Positions 42,825 through 52,325 of a DNA stretch of 64,000 nt are shown piece by piece. Origin of the DNA: Hyphomonas sp. GTDB taxonomy: Bacteria > Pseudomonadota > Alphaproteobacteria > Caulobacterales > Hyphomonadaceae. The stretch covers positions 124,001 to 188,000 of the forward strand of contig JACKIK010000002.1 of assembly GCA_020638455.1 (NCBI GenBank), given 5' to 3'. The translations under genes were made by a program, and so were the position numbers. The notes beneath the pieces were generated by a model. It was not told the DNA's origin, made no database searches, and saw nothing but the letters and a program-made list of their open reading frames with translations. The first letter of the stretch is position 1, and each line of letters starts with the position of its first letter.

Positions 42825-43132
42825 GACGCGCCTCCCGTTCCATTGGTTTGCATCGCCTCATCTCCCGCGCGCATGGCGGCGAGGTTTTCCTGCACTTCGC
42901 CGATGTCTTCAAGTATCTTCAGGGTTGCGCGGGCTTCTTCTTCATCGATCCGACTCATGGCGAAGCCGACATGGACGAGGACCCAGTCGCCGATGCAGTC
43001 CACAATCCGATGGTCATCGCCCACGACGCAGGCGAGATTCACCTCGCGGCGGACGCCGGCAACGTCAACCAGGCCGAGCTGGCGCACCGTATCCCTGATC
43101 TCAACGATCTGTCCGGGAATTCCAAGGCACAT
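42821..43132 (-). CDS. hypC: Hydrogenase assembly chaperone HypC
   Basis: HypC, a 103-residue OB-fold chaperone, brings the Fe(CN)2CO unit from HypD to the large subunit. The mature N-terminal Cys is in MCLGIPGQIVEI; VDVAGVRREVNLACVVG and GDWVLVHVGFAMSRIDEEEA follow. AAAGGAGG directly upstream is a near-perfect ribosome site. The start lies inside the last 32 bases of hypF, and the end overlaps hypD by 4 bases. The C-terminal tail (EVQENLAAMRAGDEAM) is longer than in the shortest homologues. Confidence 0.95.
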   Translation of the reverse strand: MCLGIPGQIVEIRDTVRQLGLVDVAGVRREVNLACVVGDDHRIVDCIGDWVLVHVGFAMSRIDEEEARATLKILEDIGEVQENLAAMRAGDEAMQTNGTGGAS

Positions 43133-45473
43133 GGGCGCCTCCTTTCTGTATCGCCGCCAGTGCGATGACGGCCTGGCCGAGGGCGAGGCCGCCATCATTG
43201 GCGGGAACTTTTGAATGTGAGAGTACGTGAAGGCCACGTCCGTCCAGTCCTTCATGGACCAGGCGGAACAGGGTCTCATTCTGGAAGCAGCCGCCCGACA
43301 GCGCGACGGTATCGAGCCCGTTTTCTTCCGCAAGCCGTGCGGCTAGTTCCGTCAAGGCGCGCGCCAGTCCGCGGTGGAATCGCGCGGCGATCGTGCCTGC
43401 AGGCGGGTCGTGCCGGAGGTCCTCCAGTATCGCCCGCCACATAGGCGACGGATCGAGGCAGAGCCGGTCGGTGCCTTCAATGGAGGATATCGCGAGGACG
43501 TAGGCGCTTGCTTCCGGCTCTTCCATAGTCGAGCGGTCAATTGCTGCTTCCAACGTCATCGCGGCTTCGCCTTCGTAAGTCTGTTCGCCCCAGGCGAGGC
43601 CAGCAGCAGCGGCGACGGCATCGAACAGGCGTCCGCAGGATGAGGAAAGCGGCGAATTGGTCCCGGTGCGGATCATGGCGTCGAGCGTGCTTCTTGGGGA
43701 CGCGGTCAGCTTCCGGACGAGCGGAAGGTCTCCATAGTCACCTTCCAGAGAGTCCCAGCCGACGGCGGCAATCAGATGGGCGTAGACGTTTCGCCATGGT
43801 TCGCGGATCGCAGACGTGCCGCCGGGCAGTGCGACAGGTTTGAAATGCGCAGCTCGGCGATAGGTGCGGTAGTCGGCAATCAGGAATTCTCCGCCCCAGA
43901 TCGTGCCGTCGTCGCCGAGGCCGAGACCGTCCATGGCGATGCCGAGGACCGGATGGGTGTCGAGCGGTCTTCCGCTTTCTGCGAGGCACGCTGCGATGTG
44001 TGCATGATGGTGCTGGGCTTCGACAACCGGCAGGTCGGCTTCGGCGGCCAGGTCGTGGCCGTGCCGGCTGCACCGGTAATCCGGATGGAGATCAACTGCG
44101 ACGGCGTCCGGGTCGAACTCGTATAGCTGCCGGTAGAGCCTGAGATTGTGCGTGACGTCGTCAGCGGTGGCAGCGTCTTCAAGGTCACCCATGTGCTGGC
44201 TGAGGATCGCGTCACCGTCACGGACAAGGCAGAATGTGTTCTTGAGCTGGGCGCCCATGGCAAGAATTCGCAAGTCCTTGCTGAACCCGTCTGGCAGAGA
44301 AATTGGAGAAGGGGCGTAGCCGCGTGCACGGCGCAAGAGGCGTGGCGTGCCGAGGTCGACGCGCAGGACGGAATCGTCGATGCGGTTTGCAATGTCGCGG
44401 TCATGCATGAGCAGGTAGTCTGCAATGCCCGCCAGCCGCTCACGGGCATCTGCATTGGTGGTTGCCTGCGGTTCGCCGGAAATATTGCCGCTTGTCATGA
44501 CAACGGGCCGGTCGACATATTCCAGCATCAGATGGTGCATCGGCGTGTACGGCAGCATGAAGCCGAGGCGATCGAGGCCTGGCGCAATGGCTTCGGGCAG
44601 TCGCACCAGATCGTTCCGTAAAAGGACAATCGGGGCTGGAGCGCTGGTCAGGAGCGCGGCCTCCGCTTCGGAGACGGCGCAATATTTCCTGATCATGCCA
44701 AGGTCGCGGGCCATGAGGGCGAAAGCCTTGCCGACGCGACCCTTGCGCGCCCGCAGCCGTTCTACAGCGGCCGCGTTGGTCGCGTCGCAAGCGAGATGGA
44801 AGCCGCCTATGCCCTTGACAGCGAGGATGTGGCCGCTGACCAGCAGCCGCCCTGCGGCGTCCATTTCATCCCTTGCAGCGAACGTTTCGGAGGAAACGGG
44901 TCCGGCACATGGCTTCTCGATCCATGCATGCGGTCCGCAGGCCGGGCAGGCGACAGGCTGGGCGTGGAAGCGGCGGTCGGTCGGATCTGCGTATTCGTCC
45001 GCGCAATGCCCGCACATAGCGAAGGCGGCCATCGTCGTCTTCGTCCGGTCGTAGGGCGCCCCCTCCACGATCGAGAAACGCGGCCCGCAATTGGTGCAAT
45101 TGGCGAACGGATACCGATAGCGGCGATCTGCGGCGTCGCGGACTTCCGCCAGGCAATCGGGGCAGGTCGCGGCATCGGGCGTCACGCTGGCGCGCATGGT
45201 GCCGGATGCGGACGATGCAATTTCGAACCGTGCCGGCGCCGGATCGGCAATCGGCAGCCGTTCCAGTGCTTCAATTCGCGCGAGCTTCGGAAGTTCCATT
45301 CGGAGACGGCCTTCGAAGTCGCGGCGAGCGTCGCCCCAGAGGCGGATCTCCACGCCTTCGCTTGTGTTTCGGACGTCGCCGGTGAGCCCCATCTCCGTCG
45401 CAATGCGCCAGACGGTGGGGCGGAAGCCGACACCCTGCACCTGGCCGCGAATGATGAGCCGTTCGCCAATCAT
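43101..45473 (-). CDS. hypF: Carbamoyltransferase HypF
   Basis: HypF makes carbamoyl-adenylate from carbamoyl phosphate and ATP and transfers the carbamoyl to HypE. From the ATG at 45473 the protein is 790 residues: acylphosphatase domain (RLIIRGQVQGVGFRPTVWRI), zinc-finger pairs (CPDCLAE, CTNCGPR, CGHCADEY, CPACGPH), YrdC-like domain (VKGIGGFHLACDATN) and a Kae1-like domain with HHHAHIAACLAE and GCFQN. Twenty-seven upstream codons in frame are excluded because the fold begins at MIGERLI. The end overlaps hypC by 32 bases. Confidence 0.97.
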   Translation of the reverse strand: MIGERLIIRGQVQGVGFRPTVWRIATEMGLTGDVRNTSEGVEIRLWGDARRDFEGRLRMELPKLARIEALERLPIADPAPARFEIASSASGTMRASVTPDAATCPDCLAEVRDAADRRYRYPFANCTNCGPRFSIVEGAPYDRTKTTMAAFAMCGHCADEYADPTDRRFHAQPVACPACGPHAWIEKPCAGPVSSETFAARDEMDAAGRLLVSGHILAVKGIGGFHLACDATNAAAVERLRARKGRVGKAFALMARDLGMIRKYCAVSEAEAALLTSAPAPIVLLRNDLVRLPEAIAPGLDRLGFMLPYTPMHHLMLEYVDRPVVMTSGNISGEPQATTNADARERLAGIADYLLMHDRDIANRIDDSVLRVDLGTPRLLRRARGYAPSPISLPDGFSKDLRILAMGAQLKNTFCLVRDGDAILSQHMGDLEDAATADDVTHNLRLYRQLYEFDPDAVAVDLHPDYRCSRHGHDLAAEADLPVVEAQHHHAHIAACLAESGRPLDTHPVLGIAMDGLGLGDDGTIWGGEFLIADYRTYRRAAHFKPVALPGGTSAIREPWRNVYAHLIAAVGWDSLEGDYGDLPLVRKLTASPRSTLDAMIRTGTNSPLSSSCGRLFDAVAAAAGLAWGEQTYEGEAAMTLEAAIDRSTMEEPEASAYVLAISSIEGTDRLCLDPSPMWRAILEDLRHDPPAGTIAARFHRGLARALTELAARLAEENGLDTVALSGGCFQNETLFRLVHEGLDGRGLHVLSHSKVPANDGGLALGQAVIALAAIQKGGAHVPWNSRTDR

Positions 45474-45594
45474 GCCGCAGCGCTCCACCGTCCGCCGATG
45501 CGATATTGCAGGCCCCGGAATGCCGCCCGCGCAATCTTCCGGAAGGCGCGGCAACTGGTCCCTCTGCGGTTTGTGCCGGCTTCCACGATTGTTC

Positions 45595-46101
45595 TCAGTA
45601 GCGATGCTTCAGCGAAATCACCTTGGTGATGAGCCTGGCGTCTTCACGGTTGATCCGGAGTTCCTTGATCAGCTGCTCGAGGAAGTCGGCCTCGGCCTGA
45701 ACGATCACGCCATCGGCGAGCGAGATATCGAGACAGTGCGCGAATACGGATAGGCGCATGTCCGTCGGAAGGGTCTCGCAGGCCTCCGAAAGCCATTCGG
45801 GTCGATCGGCCCGCCGCTTGAGCACCACATTGTTGGCGTGGGCGAGCTCGTTCTCGTCGAGATTTTTCAGGGTCCTGGACCGATGGGCCAGTGCCCGGAT
45901 TTCCTCGAGCTCCTGCTGCGCGACCCTGCCGTCGGCAAACGCTGCCGAAAGAATGAGGCAGAGGAAGGCCTCGGGTATTGTCCAGTCGCTCTTGTGATCG
46001 GGAAACTGCGTCACAAGCTCCTTGAGGCTGAAGGATGCCGGCTTTTCCTCGACGGTCATCAGGTGGAAGAGCGTTTGCGAGTTTTCTGCTGGATCGCTCA
46101 T
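45595..46101 (-). CDS. TerB-like helical protein
   Basis: A 168-residue protein with two repeats of the TerB pattern: LCLILSAAFADGRVAQQELE and LDISLADGVIVQAEADFLEQ, where the acidic DG loops may bind metal. TerB-like domains are linked to tellurite resistance and, more broadly, to membrane or stress complexes. AGGAGTG precedes the ATG. It reads in the same direction as hypF, 121 bases upstream, but no hydrogenase role is established. Confidence 0.8.
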   Translation of the reverse strand: MSDPAENSQTLFHLMTVEEKPASFSLKELVTQFPDHKSDWTIPEAFLCLILSAAFADGRVAQQELEEIRALAHRSRTLKNLDENELAHANNVVLKRRADRPEWLSEACETLPTDMRLSVFAHCLDISLADGVIVQAEADFLEQLIKELRINREDARLITKVISLKHRY

Positions 46102-46143
46102 GGGCTGTCACTCCTGGTCAGGGGTATCCGTTCGGAATCTACA

Positions 46144-46716
46144 TCAATCGGGGCGGGGGCTTTGCGGGATCGGTGGCCATGCTTCGACGTCCGCTTTCAG
46201 AGTTTCGAGCGCATCGCGACGGTCGCGAAGTTTCGACACGACATCGTCAAGCCATTCGACGTCCGGCGGCAATTTCCGCAGACGTGCGGGGGCATTTGCG
46301 CGGCTGGGCTCAGCGAGCAGGTCGGCGATATCATTTTCCAGAGCCTTGCCCTGCTTCTGCAGCGCCATGATGCTCTGATAGTCGGCATAGCTGTCGATGG
46401 TCGCCTGTTGCGCCGTGATCTTGGTTTCGAGCCCGGCGATCTGCTCATCGCGGGCTTTCAGGTCCTTGGCCTGTGCGGCGATCTTGTCGCCGGCATCCTT
46501 CAGTTGGGTCTGCATCTGGCCGTAGGCGAAAACGGCGCCAGCGATGCCCGCGACCAGGATCCCCGACAGGAAAATAGCCGTGATCAACATGCGGGCCTGC
46601 CCGCTTCGGGCCTGACGCACCTGTTGGGACAGGGCCATCATGTCGCTTTCCGTGGGCACGGGCGTGAACACCTGCATGTCCCTGGTGCCGTCTGTCCGGT
46701 CGATCGGAGGTGTCAT
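46144..46716 (-). CDS. Single-pass membrane protein with coiled coil
   Basis: A 190-residue protein with one clear membrane helix (MLITAIFLSGILVAGIAGAVF) near residues 43-63 and a long heptad-rich segment (DAGDKIAAQAKDLKARDEQI) at about 70-120, so the coiled coil is probably periplasmic. No family is recognised. Together with the TerB-like gene downstream and the TPR lipoprotein gene upstream it may form an envelope module. Confidence 0.68.
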   Translation of the reverse strand: MTPPIDRTDGTRDMQVFTPVPTESDMMALSQQVRQARSGQARMLITAIFLSGILVAGIAGAVFAYGQMQTQLKDAGDKIAAQAKDLKARDEQIAGLETKITAQQATIDSYADYQSIMALQKQGKALENDIADLLAEPSRANAPARLRKLPPDVEWLDDVVSKLRDRRDALETLKADVEAWPPIPQSPRPD

Positions 46717-46783
46717 CGTGGGCTTCCCTGTTTAGCCGCTCCGGTACCTCGCCGCCTTGTGTCTGGCACGGTACCCGAGATTG

Positions 46784-48838
46784 TTAGCGAGCGGAGCATT
46801 TCAGAACTCCGTAGTGCCCGAAGAAGGCGTTCAGGTCGTCCCAGGTTGAGTCTCCGGGAGACACCGAAATCTCGCGCCGGCAACGGCGAACGACCGTCTG
46901 GGCTTCATCCAGCGTTGTTGCCATATCGACATCACGGCCAAGGTCGTCGAACCGGACGACCCGGTCAAAATCGGGCGCATCGGGCAGAAGCGCCTGTCCA
47001 CTGTGGAACGTATCCTCGGCTGAGCGAAGGATACTCCGCCAGCGGGTCTGCGATGCCATGTCATAGGCGCTGACATCCATCAATTGGGCCTGCTTCAGGA
47101 GGAACATTCCCCGTAGCAACTGGCCATCCGGGCTCTGGACACTCGGGCAGCGGGATTGTGCCGATCCGTCCTTCACGGCATCGCCGCCGAGCAGGATTGT
47201 TGCGAGGCAATCCTGGCGGGTGTACTTCCATGCGCGGATGCCACTGCGGGCGGCCTGCTCGGCGTGGTCGAAGGCGCGCTCCTGCCAGCCCTCTCTGCGC
47301 AGGCTCGTTTCTGCGACACTGGCCATATAGTGTGCCTCAGCCCGACGTGTGTCGGTGAGGCCAGGAAGGGCGCGAAGGATGGACGGCAAGGCCTTCTCCA
47401 GGTCTCCACGCGCGAAGCGCCGCGCACCGATCTCGTACTCGACGTCGGAACTCAGCGGGCCCTGGGCGGATGCCTGCTCGAGCATGGCGAGCGCGCCGGC
47501 CGCATCGCCGGTCTTGTCGAGAACTCGTGCAAGCGAGAGCGTCGCTTCAAGCTTTTGCTGGCCAGTCAGTCCGCCGATGGCAGCCTTATAAGCGGTCACC
47601 GATTCCTGGTTGTGTCCGGTGCGCTCCAACGCATCTCCGAGACGCAGGTAGCGAACCGGTGTGGGGCCTATCTCGACCGATTGCTGCAGCGACTGCGTTG
47701 CCTGGGTGAGCAGGGCATCGGCTTGCGCATCGTCCCGGGTAAGTTTCGTGAGCGCGAGCTGGCTGGTACCCAGTTGTTCGAGGTCATTTGCCTTGGCGCT
47801 GGGGTCGGCGGGCTGCGCATCGAGGTCCACGGCCTTCTGGTAGGCCGAAATTGCGTCGGCAAGGTGGGTCCTTGCATTCGAGGAATCAAAATCGGCCAGC
47901 ATCTGGTAGACATCGCCCATGCCCCGATAGGAGGGCAGTCGGAACCGGCCGACGTCCAGCGCATCGCGGTAGTCGGTCAGCGCGCCCAGCGCCGTGTCAT
48001 TCAGCGATGCCAGTTCGGACGCCGAGTGTCCGGAGGACGCCAGCGACTGCCGCGTGCGCTCGGCTCGCTCGAACGAGATTTCAGCCAGCTTGTCGGCGGC
48101 CGCGTTCTTGAGCGACGGGCAATCGGAGACAATGCGCTGCAGGTCGTCGACATACTGGAATTCCTGCGCACGGCCGATATCGCTGTTGACGCGCCACCGA
48201 AGGTCAAGGATCCGGCAGGTCAGATCGCTCGTGCGGGCATCTTCGTTCTCATCATTCGTTCGTGCGGGCAGATGGAGGGCATTCAGCGTGGTCGATGCCT
48301 CGGCGAGGCAGGAATCGGCCGATCCGCAACTGGCCGATGCGCTTGCGGAAAGCCCCCGCAGTGCGCGCGCCCGCTCAAATGCCCGGCGCAGCTTGAAGCG
48401 TTCGTTCAGGCTCGACGCGGCGGCATTCGAGGTTGGCCGGATCTGGCCGTCCTGCTGGCTGGCGAGGGATTGGTCGATCATCGTCAGTGCCGTCTGGAAG
48501 CATGTGCCTGACACGGCGCACAAGCCAGCCGGCGCAGCGGCCTCGGCCGCTGAATTGTAGGCGCTTGCCGCGTTGAAATAGGCGTTCGCACGCATGATGC
48601 CGCTTCGTGACGGATCGCCCGCGGCCGTCTCGCCGGAGCAGGTTTGGGCCATGCGCGCAGCATCCTGCGCCGGGACAGAAATTTCCCTTTGAAAACAGTC
48701 ATCCAGTCCGGCCCAGACGGGGGCGGTGCCGCCAGTGTTGGTTGCTGGAGCGGAGGCGCAACCGGCAAGCAGCGGCAGAAGAATTCCAGCAAGAGCGCCG
48801 GACCGAAGAGCTCTTTTGGGTATGAAGTGCGCCGTCAT
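46784..48838 (-). CDS. TPR-repeat lipoprotein
   Basis: A 684-residue lipoprotein with signal LRSGALAGILLPLLAGCAS. The body contains tandem helical pairs of the TPR type, e.g. YQMLADFDSSNARTHLADAI, YLRLGDALERTGHNQESVTA and SLARVLDKTGDAAGALAMLE. TPR scaffolds hold protein complexes; this one would face the periplasm. An ATG at 48856 would add six residues; I chose 48838 because AGGCAGGA lies just before it and the signal is then normal. No catalytic motif is seen. Confidence 0.8.
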   Translation of the reverse strand: MTAHFIPKRALRSGALAGILLPLLAGCASAPATNTGGTAPVWAGLDDCFQREISVPAQDAARMAQTCSGETAAGDPSRSGIMRANAYFNAASAYNSAAEAAAPAGLCAVSGTCFQTALTMIDQSLASQQDGQIRPTSNAAASSLNERFKLRRAFERARALRGLSASASASCGSADSCLAEASTTLNALHLPARTNDENEDARTSDLTCRILDLRWRVNSDIGRAQEFQYVDDLQRIVSDCPSLKNAAADKLAEISFERAERTRQSLASSGHSASELASLNDTALGALTDYRDALDVGRFRLPSYRGMGDVYQMLADFDSSNARTHLADAISAYQKAVDLDAQPADPSAKANDLEQLGTSQLALTKLTRDDAQADALLTQATQSLQQSVEIGPTPVRYLRLGDALERTGHNQESVTAYKAAIGGLTGQQKLEATLSLARVLDKTGDAAGALAMLEQASAQGPLSSDVEYEIGARRFARGDLEKALPSILRALPGLTDTRRAEAHYMASVAETSLRREGWQERAFDHAEQAARSGIRAWKYTRQDCLATILLGGDAVKDGSAQSRCPSVQSPDGQLLRGMFLLKQAQLMDVSAYDMASQTRWRSILRSAEDTFHSGQALLPDAPDFDRVVRFDDLGRDVDMATTLDEAQTVVRRCRREISVSPGDSTWDDLNAFFGHYGVLKCSAR

Positions 48839-49042
48839 GTCCTGCCTGCCCGTCATCCCGATATCTGAACATTAACCATTATCGCTTCCGGATGATATTG
48901 TGTCGAGACGCAGGCGCTAATTTGGCCGTGCGGTTTCGAGCCTCATCCCCGCAAATCATGAAAAGAGGATAGGTACGGGCCGGACCGGATTGTTGAGATT
49001 TGTCAAAGGGCGCGGTCGTGGATGTAGCCGGCGCCCCTGATC

Positions 49043-49909
49043 TCAGGACACAGGCTCCAGCTTGTGCAGGAATTCGCCGATCGCGCTGACGGCTTCCGGC
49101 TCATCCAGGATCGGCGCATGGCCAACCCTGGGAACTGTCACGAATTTCGCATCGGGGTGGCGGCGCCGCATCTTCTGCGCTGTTTTCTCCGACAGGATGT
49201 CCGATGTCTCTCCACGGATAATCAGGAGTGGAACGGCCGACATCGCCTTGAACAGGCGCCACATCGCGATGCGGGTCAGGAGGCCGGGGCGGACCTGTCC
49301 GACGGTTTGCGTGATCGCAGGATCGTAGTCGAGAACGACGCGCCCATCATCGAGTTCCCTGTAGGTACGCCTTGCGAAAGCCATCCAGTCTTCTGCCGTG
49401 TATGTGGGGAACACTTCGGCCTGAACGCGTCCGACGCTGGCCGCTGCAGCGTCCCAGCCACTCAACGGCTCGACCGACCCGACATAGGAGGCGATCCGGT
49501 CCAGTCCTCTGGTTTCGAAGACGGGGCCGACATCGTTCAGCACGACGCCACGTACGCGCTCCGGCATGGCTTTCATCATGATCATCGACATCAGGCCGCC
49601 CATCGACGTGCCGATCAGCGCAACGCGCTGCAGGCCGAGCGTGTTGAGCAGGGCCAGCATGTCGCCCACATAGGTGGCCGGGGTGTAGTGTTCCGTCACT
49701 GGATCGCGATCGGACTTTCCGCGTCCGCGCTGGTCGACGGCGATGAACCGATAACGTCCACCCAGGGCTTCGATCATCGGCTCGAAGTCTTTGTGGTTGC
49801 GCGTGAGACCGTGCATGCAGAGCGCAGTCAGCGGCGCATCGAGCGGGCCATAGCAGCGCGCATACAGGCTGAGGCCGTCAGGCGACTTGTAGAAGATTTC
49901 GTCAGTCAT
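49043..49909 (-). CDS. Alpha/beta hydrolase
   Basis: A 288-residue hydrolase with the oxyanion loop CMHGLTRNHKDF, FIAVDQRGRGKSD, nucleophile elbow LIGTSMGGL (Ser102), candidate Asp in GETSDILSE and His in RVGHAPIL. Members hydrolyse esters, lactones or C-C bonds in ring-cleavage products. No signal peptide, so cytoplasmic. The start overlaps the acyl-CoA synthetase stop by 8 bases, and the pair shares a promoter. The ester would be prepared for or follow CoA activation. Confidence 0.9.
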   Translation of the reverse strand: MTDEIFYKSPDGLSLYARCYGPLDAPLTALCMHGLTRNHKDFEPMIEALGGRYRFIAVDQRGRGKSDRDPVTEHYTPATYVGDMLALLNTLGLQRVALIGTSMGGLMSMIMMKAMPERVRGVVLNDVGPVFETRGLDRIASYVGSVEPLSGWDAAAASVGRVQAEVFPTYTAEDWMAFARRTYRELDDGRVVLDYDPAITQTVGQVRPGLLTRIAMWRLFKAMSAVPLLIIRGETSDILSEKTAQKMRRRHPDAKFVTVPRVGHAPILDEPEAVSAIGEFLHKLEPVS

Positions 49910-51452
49910 AAACCAGCTCCCGGTAGGTGTTCCTCAGCTCTCGTTTGAGCAGCTTGCCGTTCGGGTTGCGAGGCAGTTCCTGCACGACTCTGACGTCCGT
50001 AAGCCGTTGCTGCTTACCGAGCCTGGAATTGCACCATGTTTGGATTTCGGTAGGGTCCGCATCGTTTCTCAGGACCACAAGTGCGATCGGGGTTTCGCCC
50101 CATTTCCGGCTCGCCGCGGCAATGACGGCGGCTTCCGAGACAGCTTCGTGCTTCAGCAGTTCAGCCTCGATGTCCTGAGGATAGATATTCTGACCACCTG
50201 ACAGGATCATGTCCTTCTTCCGGTCCACGATGTAGAGATAGCCGTCATCGTCTACATAGCCGATGTCTCCCGTCCGCAGCCAGATGCTTCCGTCCGGCGC
50301 TGTCCAGCTGGCATCGCGCGTCGCATCTTCGCGCCGCCAGTATCCGGGCATCACGATACGCCCCGTTGCAACGATTTCGCCCGGCGTTCCCGGAGGCGTC
50401 TCGTGGTCGGCATCGTCCAGAATGCGGATGTCCGTTCCCAGAAGAGGTTGTCCGACGGACGACAGGCGACCGTCTGCGACTTCCGGGTCGATCGTTGTGA
50501 TGACGCCCTCGGTCAGGCCGTAGAGCTCGATGATTGCCGGACCGAACCGGGTCAGCAGTTTCTGCTTCAGGCCGGCATGCAGTGGCGATCCGGCCGACAT
50601 GATGGCCTGGATGGGCGAGGGCGCTGAACGATCAGGATCGACTTCGAGTATCTTCTGGAGTTGAAGCGGAACCATGGACGAGTGCGTGATGCGCTCGTTG
50701 TCGCAAAGCTCCCAGAAGCGCGCAGCATCGAAACCCGGTTCAATGATCAGTGTCCCTCCGGCAATGACAGTGCAGAGAATGCTGACCCACGAAATGTTTG
50801 AATACAGACCGATGGTGACAAGCGTCCGGGCCGCGCCATGATAGCGGAGCGCAATGGCCAGATCGCCGCCCCAGTTGCGACGGCCCTCCTGGGTATGGAC
50901 AATGCCTTTTGGCGTACCCGTCGTTCCGGACGAATAGATGATGTTGAGAGGTGTATCCGGATCGATGGTGACGAGCGGTTCCTGGGCGCGCGCGCGGCCC
51001 GCCCAGTCCCCGTAGTTCTGCCATCCGGCGCGATTGCCAGTCGTGATTTTCAGCAGGTCTGCACAGGCGTTGCGCGTTGCGGGATGTGCATCGATCCTTT
51101 GCGCCTGATCTACGGTGCAGATGATCATCCGTGCATCTGCATTTGCGATCATGCCGGCAATGGCCTCTTCGGTGACCGACAGGTTCAGTGGCACGCTGGT
51201 CACCCCGGCCTTGATCAGGCCCAGCAGCGTTTCGAGCATTTCAATGCCGTTCGACATCAGGACGATGACACGGTCACTCTGATGAAGACCGGCATCCAGC
51301 GCCGCATTGGCGACACGGTTCAGCCGCTGATTGAAGGTCATCCAATCGAGACGTGCGTCCCCGCACACGACCGCCTCGCGGCTGCGCCGCCATTTTCCAT
51401 GCAGCCTCAGAATATCAGGCAGCAGGGACCCGGAAATCGTGAATTCATTCAA
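49902..51452 (-). CDS. AMP-forming acyl-CoA synthetase
   Basis: A 516-residue ANL-superfamily ligase. The P-loop-like A3 motif is IIYSSGTTGTPKG (residues about 171-183), A5 is IELYGLTEG, A7 includes WLRTGDIGYVDDDGYLY, A8 YIVDRKKDMILSGGQNIYPQ and the catalytic Lys lies in NPNGKLLKRE. It activates a carboxylic acid through the acyl-adenylate and loads CoA. The type of acid cannot be read from sequence by eye. It is the first gene of the operon with the alpha/beta hydrolase, and a cluster of inverted repeats lies upstream, next to a divergent TetR gene. Confidence 0.92.
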   Translation of the reverse strand: MNEFTISGSLLPDILRLHGKWRRSREAVVCGDARLDWMTFNQRLNRVANAALDAGLHQSDRVIVLMSNGIEMLETLLGLIKAGVTSVPLNLSVTEEAIAGMIANADARMIICTVDQAQRIDAHPATRNACADLLKITTGNRAGWQNYGDWAGRARAQEPLVTIDPDTPLNIIYSSGTTGTPKGIVHTQEGRRNWGGDLAIALRYHGAARTLVTIGLYSNISWVSILCTVIAGGTLIIEPGFDAARFWELCDNERITHSSMVPLQLQKILEVDPDRSAPSPIQAIMSAGSPLHAGLKQKLLTRFGPAIIELYGLTEGVITTIDPEVADGRLSSVGQPLLGTDIRILDDADHETPPGTPGEIVATGRIVMPGYWRREDATRDASWTAPDGSIWLRTGDIGYVDDDGYLYIVDRKKDMILSGGQNIYPQDIEAELLKHEAVSEAAVIAAASRKWGETPIALVVLRNDADPTEIQTWCNSRLGKQQRLTDVRVVQELPRNPNGKLLKRELRNTYRELVYD

Positions 51453-51499
51453 GTGTCTGCCTCCCGCAGTCCAGCCGTTGTTGGGTGTTCTTGTTGAAA

Positions 51500-51604
51500 T
51501 TCAACGGTTGTTGAAATTATGCCGATATGCGGGTTCTGTGCAAGACCTGTCAGGTCGGAATCGCGCACAGCGGACTTGGCCATTGATCACGCCGATATGC
51601 GTGA
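51500..51604. promoter_or_regulatory. Cluster of inverted repeats in divergent acyl-CoA synthetase/tetR control region
   Basis: Three inverted repeats occupy this gap: TTCAAC-GGTT-GTTGAA (51500-51515), GACCTG-T-CAGGTC (51544-51556) and TCACGC-N6-GCGTGA (51587-51604). GCCGATATGCG also occurs twice, at 51521-51531 and 51591-51601. The first repeat recurs at 54719 before TonB receptor 2. The last repeat is 13 bases before the tetR start, suitable for autoregulation. Repeats are seen; factor assignments are inferred. Confidence 0.6.
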
Positions 51605-51617
51605 CTAGTAAGAGCCC

Positions 51618-52289
51618 ATGTCATTGCCTCAGGAAGAATCCCGCATCGACCGCAGGACAGCCATACTGGACGCGGCGGAGGAGCAGTTCGCCGCGTATGG
51701 ATACGATGGCGTTACACTGCGGGCGATCGCCAAGAAAGCGGGCGTGGATCTGGCCCTGCCAAACTATTATTTCGGTCCGAAGCGGGACCTGTTCGACGCA
51801 GTACTGATGCGTCGGGCCGAAATCCTGAACGCAGCACGGCTGGCTCAGCTGGATGAGTGCATTGCTTCATCGAACGGCACGCCGAGCGTTGAGAATATCA
51901 TCCGGGCCTTCCTGCGGCCGCTGCTGACGGGTGAACACGTCAGCGAACAGGGCTGGAAGAACTACTACGCGCTGATTGCATATGTGAACAACTCGCCTGA
52001 ATGGGGCGGCCGGTTGATGACTCAGTTCTTCGACCCCGTGATCCAGAAATTCATCGACGCGCTACGCCTCGCCATGCCCGAGGTGGAGGCGCGGGACATA
52101 TATTGGGCGTACCATTTTCTTTCCGGGGCGCTGACCTTGACATTCGCCCAGACTGGCCGCCTCGACACGCTGTCGGGCGGGCTTTGCCGGTCGGACGACC
52201 TGACGGACGCATTCGAGCACATGGTACGCTTCACGACGGCAGGTTTCGAGACATTCCGCAGCGGGCAAAAGAAAAGGCGGCCACGTTAA
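51618..52289 (+). CDS. TetR-family regulator of acyl-CoA synthetase operon
   Basis: A 223-residue TetR protein. The DNA-binding part reads RRTAILDAAEEQFAAYGYDG, VTLRAIAKKAGVDLALPNYYF and GPKRDLFDAV. The ligand domain includes WKNYYALIAYVNNSPEWGG and YWAYHFLSGALTLTF, which is aromatic-rich and fits a hydrophobic or acyl-CoA-type ligand. It reads divergently from the acyl-CoA synthetase operon. Its stop codon TAA falls within the loop of the terminator of the facing gene. Confidence 0.92.
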   Translation: MSLPQEESRIDRRTAILDAAEEQFAAYGYDGVTLRAIAKKAGVDLALPNYYFGPKRDLFDAVLMRRAEILNAARLAQLDECIASSNGTPSVENIIRAFLRPLLTGEHVSEQGWKNYYALIAYVNNSPEWGGRLMTQFFDPVIQKFIDALRLAMPEVEARDIYWAYHFLSGALTLTFAQTGRLDTLSGGLCRSDDLTDAFEHMVRFTTAGFETFRSGQKKRRPR

Positions 52290-52297
52290 TGGCCGCC
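52276..52297 (-). terminator. Rho-independent terminator of TonB receptor 2
   Basis: GGCGGCCA (52276-52283) and TGGCCGCC (52290-52297) form a perfect 8-base stem around CGTTAA. Read on the minus strand it is followed by TTTT (52275-52272), so it serves the receptor gene, whose stop is 28 bases upstream on that strand. The element overlaps the 3' end of the facing tetR gene. Confidence 0.8.
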
Positions 52298-52325
52298 AGT
52301 TACAGTCGTTCCGGGAGGAATGTTC

